Source of the DNA: DATGIQ01 sp035295665
GTDB taxonomy: Bacteria; Planctomycetota; Planctomycetia; Gemmatales; Gemmataceae
Direction: 5' to 3'
NCBI GenBank assembly: GCA_035295665.1
Contig: DATGIQ010000487.1
Location: 1 to 5,123 of the forward strand
Length of the DNA stretch: 5,123 bases
The notes beneath the pieces were generated by a model. It searched no databases and was not told the DNA's origin. It was given only the letters and a program-made list of their open reading frames with translations. Made by a program: the position numbers and the translations under genes. This document shows positions 1 through 5,123 of this stretch, piece after piece (the first letter of the stretch is position 1; the number at the start of each line of letters is the position of its first letter).

Positions 1-9
1 CCAGTCGTC

Positions 10-837
10 ATGTCGCCGATTGATCGGATTACCCTCTTCTGTTTTGGAGCCAGCTATGCCGTGGCTCTGGCGTTGGAGTTGATTCAGCTCCTTTGGCCAC
101 GGGGTGTGCAACGTCTACTGGCGGCGCTCTTCGCCGGTGCCGGTCTGCTGGCGCACACGCTGTTTCTGGCCGTGCAGCGCCCGCCCCTGCGCGATCCGTA
201 CGGATCGCTGCTCCTCCTCGCCTGGATTTTGGCGGTGTTTTACCTTTATGGGTCGGTCCATCATCGTCGCCTGGCCTGGGGCGTGTTCGTCCTGCCCGTG
301 TTGTTGGGCGTCATCATCCTGGCGGCCCTCTCCGGCCGGCCGGTGGACCGCGTCTCCGAGCCGGGGAAACTTTCTTCCCTGGATATCGAGGCGTTCTGGC
401 AAATTCTCCATATCACGTTCTTCATCCTGGCGGCGGTGGGGGTCTGTGTTGCCTTCGTGGCCAGCGTGATGTATCTGATCCAGGCTCGCCGGCTCCGGGA
501 GAAGGTGTTACCCGGCCAGGGCCTACGGCTGTTGAATCTGGAACGGCTGGAAGAGATGAATCGCCGGGCCATCACCTGGGCGTTCCCCCTGCTGACCGCG
601 GGGCTGCTCATCGGGATGGTGCAGATGTGGTATGGCGGGGGCGGGCTCACGGAGTGGACAGACACACGGATCCTGACGACTCTTCTCCTCTGGCTGGTCT
701 TCGCGATTGTACTTTACCTTCGGTATGGATACCACTTGCGTGGCCGGCGGGTTGCCCTGTTGACCATCATGGCGTTCGCCCTCTTCCTTCTCACCCTGGT
801 CACGCAGCACAGCTTCACGGCAGGGGGTGGGCCATGA
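10..837 (+). CDS. CcsA/HemX-family eight-pass membrane protein (cytochrome c assembly / heme handling)
   Basis: This 275-residue integral membrane protein resembles the cytochrome c assembly family that contains CcsA (heme delivery in System II cytochrome c maturation) and HemX (a membrane modulator of HemA level in Bacillus). About eight hydrophobic segments are visible, near residues 8-28, 35-55, 66-84, 88-107, 130-157, 189-208, 219-239 and 247-266. Family-like marks are His134 in LHITFFIL, a Trp-rich loop with W207, W216 and D218, and a C-terminal QHSF with His267 that recalls the HSY/HSF motif of CcsA. The loop is only a weak match to the WGxxWxWD heme-binding signature. Its stop overlaps the hemA start by four bases, which points to translational coupling and favours a HemA-linked role. 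I cannot separate CcsA from HemX by sequence alone. The ATG at 10 is the first one available; a start left of the window cannot be excluded, because only nine upstream bases are visible. Confidence 0.7.
   Translation: MSPIDRITLFCFGASYAVALALELIQLLWPRGVQRLLAALFAGAGLLAHTLFLAVQRPPLRDPYGSLLLLAWILAVFYLYGSVHHRRLAWGVFVLPVLLGVIILAALSGRPVDRVSEPGKLSSLDIEAFWQILHITFFILAAVGVCVAFVASVMYLIQARRLREKVLPGQGLRLLNLERLEEMNRRAITWAFPLLTAGLLIGMVQMWYGGGGLTEWTDTRILTTLLLWLVFAIVLYLRYGYHLRGRRVALLTIMAFALFLLTLVTQHSFTAGGGP
822..831 (+). promoter_or_regulatory. Ribosome binding site of hemA inside the upstream gene
   Basis: The purine-rich stretch AGGGGGTGGG lies a few bases before the ATGATG start of hemA, inside the last codons of the upstream membrane-protein gene. 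With the ATGA stop/start overlap, it suits re-initiation by ribosomes that finish the first gene. Confidence 0.6.
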
Positions 838-2105
838 TGCTGGTGATGGTCGGCTGTAGCCATCGCACGGCTCCCGTGGAGCTGCGGGAGCGCTTGGCGT
901 TTGACCCGGAGCGACTTCCCCGCGCCCTCGACGGCTTGGCGGTCCGCTACGGCTGCGAAGCGGTCATCGTGAGCACCTGTAATCGCGTGGAACTCTACCT
1001 GGCGAGACCGGATGCCCAGGTTGCCCCGGACGTTGAGTTGATTGCCGAGTTTCTGGCGGAATTCCACCAGCTGCCCGCGGCCAAGCTGATGCCGCATCTC
1101 TATGAGCATCGCGGCCACAAGGCGGTGGACCATCTGTTCCGGGTGGTGGCCAGTTTGGATAGTCTGATTGTGGGCGAAGGACAGATTGCCGGGCAGATCA
1201 AGCGGGCTTATGAGCTGGCCCACGCGCGCGGCACAGTGGGTCCTCTGTTGCACCTGCTGTTTCAGTCGGCCCAGCAAGCCGCCAAGCGGGTGCGCCACGA
1301 AACCGGCATCGCCCGCGGACACGCCTCGGTTTCCAGTGCCGCCGTGGAATACGTGCGCCAGGTCTTTGACCATTTCGGCGATAAAACGATCCTGGTAATC
1401 GGCGCCGGCAAAATGGGCGAGCTGACGCTCCGCCATTTGCGGGAGCTGCGCCCGCAGCGCATCTGGGTAACCAACCGCAGTCCCGACAAGGCCGATGCCG
1501 TTGCGGCAGGCTGTGGCGGATTGGCGATTCCCTGGACGCAGCTCGATGAAGCCCTCGCCAAGGCCGATATCGTCCTCAGCACCACCGGTGCCACCCAACC
1601 GATCATGACGCTCGAACGCTATGAGAAAATCCAGATGCGCCGAACCGGGGGGGCCGTGGTCATCCTGGATATCGCCGTTCCGCGGGATTTCGACCCGCGC
1701 ATCCACGATGGCGATCGGACGTGTTTATTCAACATCGACGATCTCAAACGGATCCGCGAACAGACGTTGCAAGATCGCCTCAAACATGTGCCATCGGCCG
1801 AAGCGATTCTCGCAGAAGAGCAACGGCGTTTCCTGAAAGAATGGAGCCGGCGACGGCACGGCCCGGTGATTGCCCGCTTGACACAAGACTTCGAGGCCAA
1901 ACGCCAGGCGATCGTGCGACAGCTCCTGACGCGCCTCAACGGCCGCCTGACGAACGAAGACCGCGCCTATATCGAAGGAGCATTTCAGCTGTTGCAGAAC
2001 CAGTTCCTGCACGGCCCGATCTCCGCGTTGACCGAGGAGCCACACGAAGGCGGCAGCCACACGCTGCTGGATGCCTTGCGGAAGCTATTCCGGCTGCAAG
2101 ACTAA
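834..2105 (+). CDS. hemA: Glutamyl-tRNA reductase
   Basis: HemA uses NADPH to reduce glutamyl-tRNA(Glu) to glutamate-1-semialdehyde, the first committed step of C5-pathway tetrapyrrole (heme) synthesis, in the cytoplasm. The protein has 423 residues, a usual length. The N-terminal catalytic domain shows GCSHRTAPVELRERL (7-21) and STCNRVE, whose Cys49 is the expected catalytic nucleophile forming the thioester. Next come HLFRVVASLDSLIVGEGQI (100-118) and QSAQQAAKRVRHET (144-157). The NADPH domain has the glycine motif VIGAGKMGE (188-196) followed by VTNRS (212-216). The C-terminal helical dimerization domain ends in LLDALRKLF. The ATG at 834 makes an ATGA overlap with the gene before it; the ATG at 837 (TGATG overlap) is equally possible and removes one Met. 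No hemC follows, unlike many hem operons. The call is very secure. Confidence 0.98.
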   Translation: MMLVMVGCSHRTAPVELRERLAFDPERLPRALDGLAVRYGCEAVIVSTCNRVELYLARPDAQVAPDVELIAEFLAEFHQLPAAKLMPHLYEHRGHKAVDHLFRVVASLDSLIVGEGQIAGQIKRAYELAHARGTVGPLLHLLFQSAQQAAKRVRHETGIARGHASVSSAAVEYVRQVFDHFGDKTILVIGAGKMGELTLRHLRELRPQRIWVTNRSPDKADAVAAGCGGLAIPWTQLDEALAKADIVLSTTGATQPIMTLERYEKIQMRRTGGAVVILDIAVPRDFDPRIHDGDRTCLFNIDDLKRIREQTLQDRLKHVPSAEAILAEEQRRFLKEWSRRRHGPVIARLTQDFEAKRQAIVRQLLTRLNGRLTNEDRAYIEGAFQLLQNQFLHGPISALTEEPHEGGSHTLLDALRKLFRLQD

Positions 2106-2144
2106 TCTGTTTCGCGGCGGTTCCGCGAACCGCCGCGAAACAGA
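2106..2144 (+). repeat. Perfect inverted repeat (17-bp arms, 5-base loop) right after hemA
   Basis: The left arm at 2106-2122 (TCTGTTTCGCGGCGGTT) is exactly complementary to the right arm at 2128-2144, with the loop CCGCG between them. The repeat begins at the first base after the hemA TAA stop. In RNA it would be a very stable hairpin. It lacks the run of T expected of an intrinsic terminator, since the next bases are CTACGGAC. It could act as a 3' end stabiliser or a Rho-assisted attenuator, or be a dispersed palindromic repeat. The structure is directly visible; the function is unknown. Confidence 0.95.
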
Positions 2145-2163
2145 CTACGGACTATGGACTATG
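2143..2163 (+). repeat. Three tandem 7-bp repeats GACTAYG that contain the start codon of the next gene
   Basis: The units are GACTACG (2143-2149), GACTATG (2150-2156) and GACTATG (2157-2163). They begin within the last two bases of the hairpin, and the ATG of the epimerase gene is the end of the third unit. There is no clear Shine-Dalgarno motif here; only GGA trinucleotides are present. A gain or loss of one unit would move the upstream spacing by seven bases without changing the coding sequence. Confidence 0.9.
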
Positions 2164-3150
2164 CCAACCTGTTTAGTGACCGGCGGCGCCGGATTCATTG
2201 GTAGCCATCTGGTGGAGGCGTTGCTGGCAACGGGGCGTAGGGTCCTGGTCCTGGATGATCTTTCAACGGGTACGCTCGCCAATTTGGAAAAGGTACGGCG
2301 CCATCCGCACCTGGAACTCGTCATCGACAGCATCACGAACGTAGCCCGGCTGGAAGAACTGGTAGAGCGCGCGGACGAGGTGTACCACCTGGCGGCGGTG
2401 GTGGGGGTGCGCTTGGTGCTGGAGGAGCCCGAGCGCACGGTTGCCACCCACGTTGCGCCGACCGAGCGGCTTCTCCAGTTGACGAGTGCCCAGCGAAAGC
2501 CCTTGTTCCTGGCCAGCACCAGCGAAGTGTATGGCAAGAATCCCAAGCTCCCTTTGGGGGAGGAAGATGACCTGGTGCTCGGGCCGGCGTCGAAAGGTCG
2601 CTGGATCTACGCTTGTAGCAAGGCACTCGATGAGTATCTGGCACTGAGCTATCACAAGCGGACTGGATTGCCCATGGTCGTGGGCCGGTTTTTCAACGTA
2701 GTCGGACCGCGCCAGGTCGGCCATTATGGGATGGTCTTGCCGCGCTTCGTGGACCAGGCACTCGCCGGCGGCCCGCTGATTGTCTATGACGATGGCCAGC
2801 AGGTGCGTTGTTTTGGCCATGTTGCGGATATTGTTGGTGGCGTGCTCGAATTGATGCATTGCCCGGCCGCGGCGGGGCAGGTGTTCAACCTCGGCAGTGA
2901 TGAAGCCGTTACTATCCGTACGCTGGCAGAGCGCGTGGTCGGGCTCATCGACCCGAAGCTGGAAATTGAGCACCTCCCCTATGCCCAAGCCTATGCCCCC
3001 GGCTTCGAAGATATTCGCGCCCGCGTTCCCGATCTGACGCGCATCCGCAACACGATCGGCTATCGGCCACGGCACCGATTAGATGACATTCTCCGCGAAG
3101 TCATTGCCTGGAAGCGCGAACAGCGAGCGGCCAGCGCCTTCACTTCGTAA
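2161..3150 (+). CDS. NAD-dependent epimerase/dehydratase (extended SDR, nucleotide-sugar type)
   Basis: This 329-residue enzyme is of the extended short-chain dehydrogenase/reductase family, which acts on NDP-sugars in the cytoplasm. The Rossmann motif TGGAGFIGS lies at 7-15, followed by LDDLSTG (31-37), HLAAVVGV (77-84), STSEVYG (119-125), the catalytic pair Tyr150 and Lys154 in YACSK, RFFNVVGPRQ (176-185), and VRCFGHVADIV (215-225). Ser121-Glu122 sit where UDP-glucuronate decarboxylases (UXS, ArnA C-terminal domain) carry their Ser-Glu pair, and RWIY also recalls ArnA. A UDP-glucuronate decarboxylase or related activity is therefore possible, but an epimerase remains open. The Asn usual in NxxGT after the NAD-binding core is replaced by His97 in HVAPT. 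The ATG at 2161 is chosen because it sits just before the Rossmann strand; an earlier in-frame ATG lies inside hemA. The gene has a poor ribosome binding site and ends overlapping the convergent gene. Confidence 0.9.
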   Translation: MPTCLVTGGAGFIGSHLVEALLATGRRVLVLDDLSTGTLANLEKVRRHPHLELVIDSITNVARLEELVERADEVYHLAAVVGVRLVLEEPERTVATHVAPTERLLQLTSAQRKPLFLASTSEVYGKNPKLPLGEEDDLVLGPASKGRWIYACSKALDEYLALSYHKRTGLPMVVGRFFNVVGPRQVGHYGMVLPRFVDQALAGGPLIVYDDGQQVRCFGHVADIVGGVLELMHCPAAAGQVFNLGSDEAVTIRTLAERVVGLIDPKLEIEHLPYAQAYAPGFEDIRARVPDLTRIRNTIGYRPRHRLDDILREVIAWKREQRAASAFTS

Positions 3151-4105
3151 CGTACCGTTTCGGCAGTTCCGCCCCGGCCACGTAGTTCAGCTTTCCCAAT
3201 TTGCACATCTGGTACACGTGGATGCGAAAATCCGGACAGGTGCTCACCAGGCAGTAGGCATCGGTCGGCGTGAAGCCATACTCGTTGATGAGCCAATCCA
3301 TGAGGAAAATGGTGGCGGTCTCCACGGCCACCTCCAGCGGGCGAAACGCATAGGTGGCGATCAAGGCATCCGGCTTTTCGATACGGAGCCAAGGGACGCG
3401 TTTGCCCTTGATCACGTCGAGTCGGATCCGGACCGTGGCTTTGGTTTCGGCGGCAGTGCCGGTGAACTCGGTATCCCCCTGGCTGGCGTGAACATCTCCG
3501 AGATAGAAGAGGGCTCCGGGATGAAAAACCGGCAAGAGAATCCGATGGCCCGGAGCGACATCCCGAATATCCAGGTTGCCGCCCCATTCTCCCTGGCCGT
3601 CGATGCTCGTGGTCACTTCCCGGTCCGGGGCGACGCCGAGGGTGCCGATGAAAGGGGTGATGGGCCAGGAGATGCCCGGGCCAAAATGGAGGGTGCCGTC
3701 GCGAGTCGTGCCGCTGGGGCCGGGTGTGTGTCGGAATATCTTCGTGGTGTAATCGCCGGACAGCTCCGGCCAGCGCGTCGATTCTCCAAGCGGGCCGCGG
3801 CGGGGGCCGATCGCGATCCAGGAATAGTCATCGACGAGAATGTCTTCCACGTGAACGACCAGCGTGTCGCCGGGCTGGGCGCCCTGGAGCCAGACCGGTC
3901 CCCCGATGGGATTGGCCTGCGGCGGACTACGATCGAACCCGGCGCGAAGGGCGGGGATCGCCTTATTCTGAGCCGATTGGAAATACCCGGTGCTCGCATC
4001 ATACGTTTCGATCTCGAAGCTTTCGCCTGGCTCGACGCGCAACAGCGGTTCATCTTCCCAATCAAACGCATATTTGCGGGCCTGGTCCCGTAGGATCCGT
4101 TGCAT
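3140..4105 (-). CDS. Acetamidase/formamidase family protein
   Basis: This 321-residue protein is of the FmdA/AmdA family, cytoplasmic metal-dependent hydrolases that split short amides such as formamide or acetamide to ammonia and the acid. The core family block is clear: WGGNLDIRD (174-182), then LLPVFHPGAL (190-199), then GDVHASQGDTEFTGTAAE (203-220), with Asn177, Asp179, Asp204, His206, Gln209, Asp211 and Glu213 as likely metal or active-site residues. PGDTLVVHVEDI (78-89) near the N-terminus is also typical. It is shorter than the roughly 400-residue Methylophilus-type formamidase, matching the compact branch. The start at 4105 is favoured by MQRILRDQ and by GCGAGG seven bases upstream. 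Longer in-frame versions would begin in or beyond the 55-bp palindrome and look non-native. There is no amide transporter or urease gene beside it, so the true substrate is unknown. It is divergent from nadD. Confidence 0.9.
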   Translation of the reverse strand: MQRILRDQARKYAFDWEDEPLLRVEPGESFEIETYDASTGYFQSAQNKAIPALRAGFDRSPPQANPIGGPVWLQGAQPGDTLVVHVEDILVDDYSWIAIGPRRGPLGESTRWPELSGDYTTKIFRHTPGPSGTTRDGTLHFGPGISWPITPFIGTLGVAPDREVTTSIDGQGEWGGNLDIRDVAPGHRILLPVFHPGALFYLGDVHASQGDTEFTGTAAETKATVRIRLDVIKGKRVPWLRIEKPDALIATYAFRPLEVAVETATIFLMDWLINEYGFTPTDAYCLVSTCPDFRIHVYQMCKLGKLNYVAGAELPKRYVTK

Positions 4106-4112
4106 GTTCCGG

Positions 4113-4118
4113 CCTCGC
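4113..4118 (-). promoter_or_regulatory. Probable ribosome binding site of the acetamidase-like gene
   Basis: Read on the minus strand this is GCGAGG, seven bases before the ATG whose A is at 4105. It supports that start over the upstream in-frame ATG at 4141, which lies at the edge of the palindrome and has no such motif before it. Confidence 0.6.
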
Positions 4119-4138
4119 CAACTTCGAGGAGGATGCCG

Positions 4139-4193
4139 CATACAAGCTTGCCGCGCCAGCGAAGGGCCTTCGCTGGCGCGGCAAGCTTGTATG
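4139..4193. repeat. Perfect 55-bp palindrome (27-bp arms, one central base)
   Basis: The bases at 4139-4165 are exactly complementary to those at 4167-4193, with G4166 at the centre; complementarity stops at 4138/4194. The arms begin CATACAAGCTTGCCGCG and each contains an AAGCTT hexamer. The element lies between the divergent starts of the acetamidase-like gene and nadD. Because both strands read almost the same, both encode the same junk peptide (KLAAPAK...LRWRGKLV). It could form a cruciform in DNA or a long hairpin in RNA. Candidates are a REP/BIME-like dispersed repeat, a small non-autonomous mobile element, or a bidirectional terminator or insulator. There is no T run on the plus-strand side, and no flanking target-site duplication was noticed. 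Confidence 0.95.
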
Positions 4194-4213
4194 GCCACAC
4201 GAGGATTTAGAAT

Positions 4214-4240
4214 CAGAGCCAGGATACAGGAGCCAGCGTC
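4214..4240 (+). repeat. Short run of degenerate 7-bp CAG-led repeats
   Basis: CAG occurs at 4214, 4220, 4227 and 4234, spaced 6, 7 and 7 bases, giving units CAGGATA, CAGGAGC and CAGCGTC. The repeat is imperfect and short, so chance is possible. It is listed because it follows a perfect palindrome, as the GACTAYG heptamers do after hemA. Confidence 0.3.
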
Positions 4241-4343
4241 GGAGTCAACGCGGTGTTGCGGGATCGGCATGGCCGCGGGTGATCAGGTTCGCTAGTTGTA
4301 CCATCAGGGCCGGCTGTGTGCGGCAAGGTTGCAACCGCCTGGT

Positions 4344-4350
4344 GAGGAAG
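4344..4350 (+). promoter_or_regulatory. Ribosome binding site of nadD
   Basis: GAGGAAG lies six bases before the ATG at 4357, a good Shine-Dalgarno match and spacing. It decides against the in-frame GTG at 4342, which overlaps this site. Confidence 0.85.
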
Positions 4351-4356
4351 AAACGG

Positions 4357-4980
4357 ATGCGCATTGGCGTCTTCGGAGGCACATTCGACCCGGTCCACAT
4401 CGCGCATCTGATCATTGCGGAAGCGTGTCGGGAGCAAGCCGAGCTGGAACAAGTGTGGTTCATCCCGGCTGCGCGTCCACCGCACAAGCAGGATCGGACG
4501 ATCACACCGTTTATGCACCGGGTCGAAATGCTCGGGCTGGCGATTGCCGGCAACCCGGCTTTTCGAATTGATGAACTGGAAAAGGAGCGGCCCGGTAGCA
4601 GCTACACGGTAGACACCCTCGCCGAGCTGCAACGCCAGCACCCCGGCGTCGATTGGTGGCTGATCCTCGGCTCGGATTGCTTGCCCGATTTGCCGCACTG
4701 GCGGGAGCCGGCTCGGATTGCCCAATCGGCTGGATTCGTGGTTTGGGAACGGCCCGGCTGCCCCAGCTGGCCCCCGGAGAAGCTTCAGGCGGAGATCGGT
4801 CTGCCCGCCGATCACCACTTGCGTTTCTGCGCCGCGCACGGTCCCCTGGTCGATATCTCCAGCAGCGATCTGCGCCAGCGCGCCGCCGCGGGACGAAGCC
4901 TCCGTTATTTGGTTCCGCGCGCAGTGGAGTGCTACATCGAAACGCATCATCTGTATCGGGACCGACGAGCCCAGCCGTAG
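4357..4980 (+). CDS. nadD: Nicotinate-nucleotide adenylyltransferase
   Basis: NadD transfers AMP from ATP to nicotinate mononucleotide to give deamido-NAD, the penultimate step of NAD synthesis, in the cytoplasm. The 207-residue length is normal. The nucleotidyltransferase signature GGTFDPVHIAH spans 7-17 (His14 and His17 are the ATP-binding HxxH pair). FIPAARPPHK (35-44), SSYTVDTL (81-88) and ILGSDCLPDLPHW (103-115) form the nicotinate-binding core. ISSSDLRQR (167-175) is the second ATP-binding motif (ISSTxIR type), followed by YLVPRAVECYI near the end. The start is set by MRIGVFGGTF and the GAGGAAG site upstream. The gene ends with adjacent stops TAG TAA. It is not beside rsfS, obgE or proA within the window, where nadD is often found. 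The call is very secure. Confidence 0.97.
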   Translation: MRIGVFGGTFDPVHIAHLIIAEACREQAELEQVWFIPAARPPHKQDRTITPFMHRVEMLGLAIAGNPAFRIDELEKERPGSSYTVDTLAELQRQHPGVDWWLILGSDCLPDLPHWREPARIAQSAGFVVWERPGCPSWPPEKLQAEIGLPADHHLRFCAAHGPLVDISSSDLRQRAAAGRSLRYLVPRAVECYIETHHLYRDRRAQP

Positions 4981-4996
4981 TAAAGCTTCCGCCTGC

Positions 4997-5005
4997 TGGT
5001 ATAAT
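4997..5005 (+). promoter_or_regulatory. Extended -10 promoter-like element
   Basis: TGGTATAAT combines a TGn extension with a perfect TATAAT. It lies in the short gap after the nadD stops and about 48 bases before the ATG at 5053, so it would give a leader of about 40 bases. The -35 position is poor (TAGTAA at 4978-4983, 16-base spacer), which an extended -10 can tolerate. No T-rich terminator precedes it, so read-through from nadD is also possible. Confidence 0.5.
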
Positions 5006-5052
5006 TCATGAGACACGTATTGCGGTTCCCCTCTTCTTCTCGGGACTCTCCC

Positions 5053-5123
5053 ATGCGCCACTGGATGCACACGACGGCAGCGGTTCTGATCCTGTCCGAA
5101 TGGACATTGGCCGTTTGCTTGAC
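5053..5123 (+). CDS. Start of a further gene, cut by the window edge
   Basis: An open frame runs from the ATG at 5053 to the end of the window (23 full codons). It begins MRHWMHTTAAVLIL and continues with LAVCL: a basic start followed by a hydrophobic stretch, which may be a signal peptide or first membrane segment. A Glu in the middle (position 16) makes this uncertain. The Cys near position 22 is not in a standard lipobox. The same frame is open from an ATG at 5008, but that start would lie upstream of or at the predicted transcript start. No clear ribosome binding site is visible. The product cannot be named. Confidence 0.4.
   Translation, partial: MRHWMHTTAAVLILSEWTLAVCL

Larger units (their letters stand above)
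4106..4356. other. Divergent intergenic region between the acetamidase-like gene and nadD
   Basis: These 251 bases must hold the promoters of both flanking genes unless nadD is read from elsewhere. They contain the 55-bp palindrome (4139-4193), degenerate 7-bp repeats (4214-4240) and a small perfect palindrome GGTTGCAACC (4327-4336) just before the nadD ribosome binding site. TAGAAT at 4208-4213 is one base from a -10 consensus but lacks a good -35, so I do not call it as a promoter. No credible short gene or RNA gene is seen. Confidence 0.8.

Noticed and set aside
93..833. Long open frame upstream of and continuous with hemA
   Set aside because: It overlaps the membrane-protein gene in another frame, and its peptide is rich in Gly, Arg and Pro with no domain. 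HemA similarity starts only at 834.
714..1706. Minus-strand open frame of 330 codons opposite hemA
   Set aside because: It lies wholly opposite well-supported coding sequence, has no recognisable motif, and long antisense frames are common in GC-rich DNA.
2106..2144. Intrinsic terminator after hemA
   Set aside because: The stem is strong but no T run follows on either strand within the expected distance, so it is listed as an inverted repeat instead.
2263..3075. Minus-strand open frame of 270 codons opposite the epimerase gene
   Set aside because: It is a mirror frame of a gene with clear SDR motifs, with no domain of its own.
3083..4093. Plus-strand open frame of 336 codons opposite the acetamidase-like gene
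   Set aside because: The minus strand carries the unmistakable FmdA/AmdA block; the plus-strand peptide shows no family features.
4187..4213. Possible promoter TTGTAT / TAGAAT for nadD
   Set aside because: The -35 match is poor, the spacer is only 15 bases, and the -35 lies in the palindrome arm. It is too weak to call.
4106..4270. N-terminal extension of the acetamidase-like frame through the palindrome
   Set aside because: The extra residues come partly from the palindrome and resemble no family member. A ribosome binding site supports 4105.
4290..4345. tRNA or small structured RNA before nadD
   Set aside because: GGTTGCAACC recalled a T-arm, but no acceptor stem, anticodon arm or D-arm could be laid out around it.
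3724..4356. Upstream extension of the nadD frame
   Set aside because: It runs through the antisense of another gene and through the palindrome. The NadD signature and ribosome binding site place the start at 4357.
4213..5070. Minus-strand open frame of 285 codons opposite nadD
   Set aside because: It is a shadow of nadD with no recognisable domain.

Overview
The window is GC-rich bacterial chromosome and almost fully coding. It holds four complete protein genes, one gene cut by the right edge, and one gene that is complete if its visible ATG is the true start. No rRNA, tRNA, CRISPR array, transposase or phage gene is visible. From memory of the families, the glutamyl-tRNA reductase, the NAD-dependent epimerase, the acetamidase-like enzyme and NadD all look like Planctomycetota versions, probably of the Gemmata type. 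This lineage call is an inference and no database was searched.

Left part (about 1-2105, + strand): an eight-segment membrane protein of the CcsA/HemX family overlaps hemA (glutamyl-tRNA reductase) by an ATGA junction. This is a heme unit: HemA makes the first committed tetrapyrrole precursor, and its membrane partner belongs to a family that either handles heme for cytochrome c maturation (CcsA) or modulates HemA (HemX). The stop codon of hemA is followed at once by a perfect 17-bp-stem hairpin and then by three 7-bp tandem repeats, the last of which supplies the next gene's ATG.

Middle part (2161-4105): an extended short-chain dehydrogenase/reductase, probably acting on a nucleotide sugar, runs on the + strand. 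It converges with an acetamidase/formamidase-family gene on the - strand. Their 3' ends overlap by 11 bases, so no terminator fits between them.

Right part (4106-5123): a 251-bp divergent intergenic region holds a perfect 55-bp palindrome (27-bp arms around one central base) and a short run of degenerate 7-bp repeats. Then comes nadD (nicotinate-nucleotide adenylyltransferase, NAD synthesis) with a good ribosome binding site and a double stop. After it are an extended -10 promoter-like site and the start of a further gene.

The protein genes are ordinary housekeeping or metabolic types, and I see no convincing new multi-gene system. The unusual material is the non-coding structure: two perfect palindromes, each followed by heptameric repeats, inserted between otherwise tightly packed genes.
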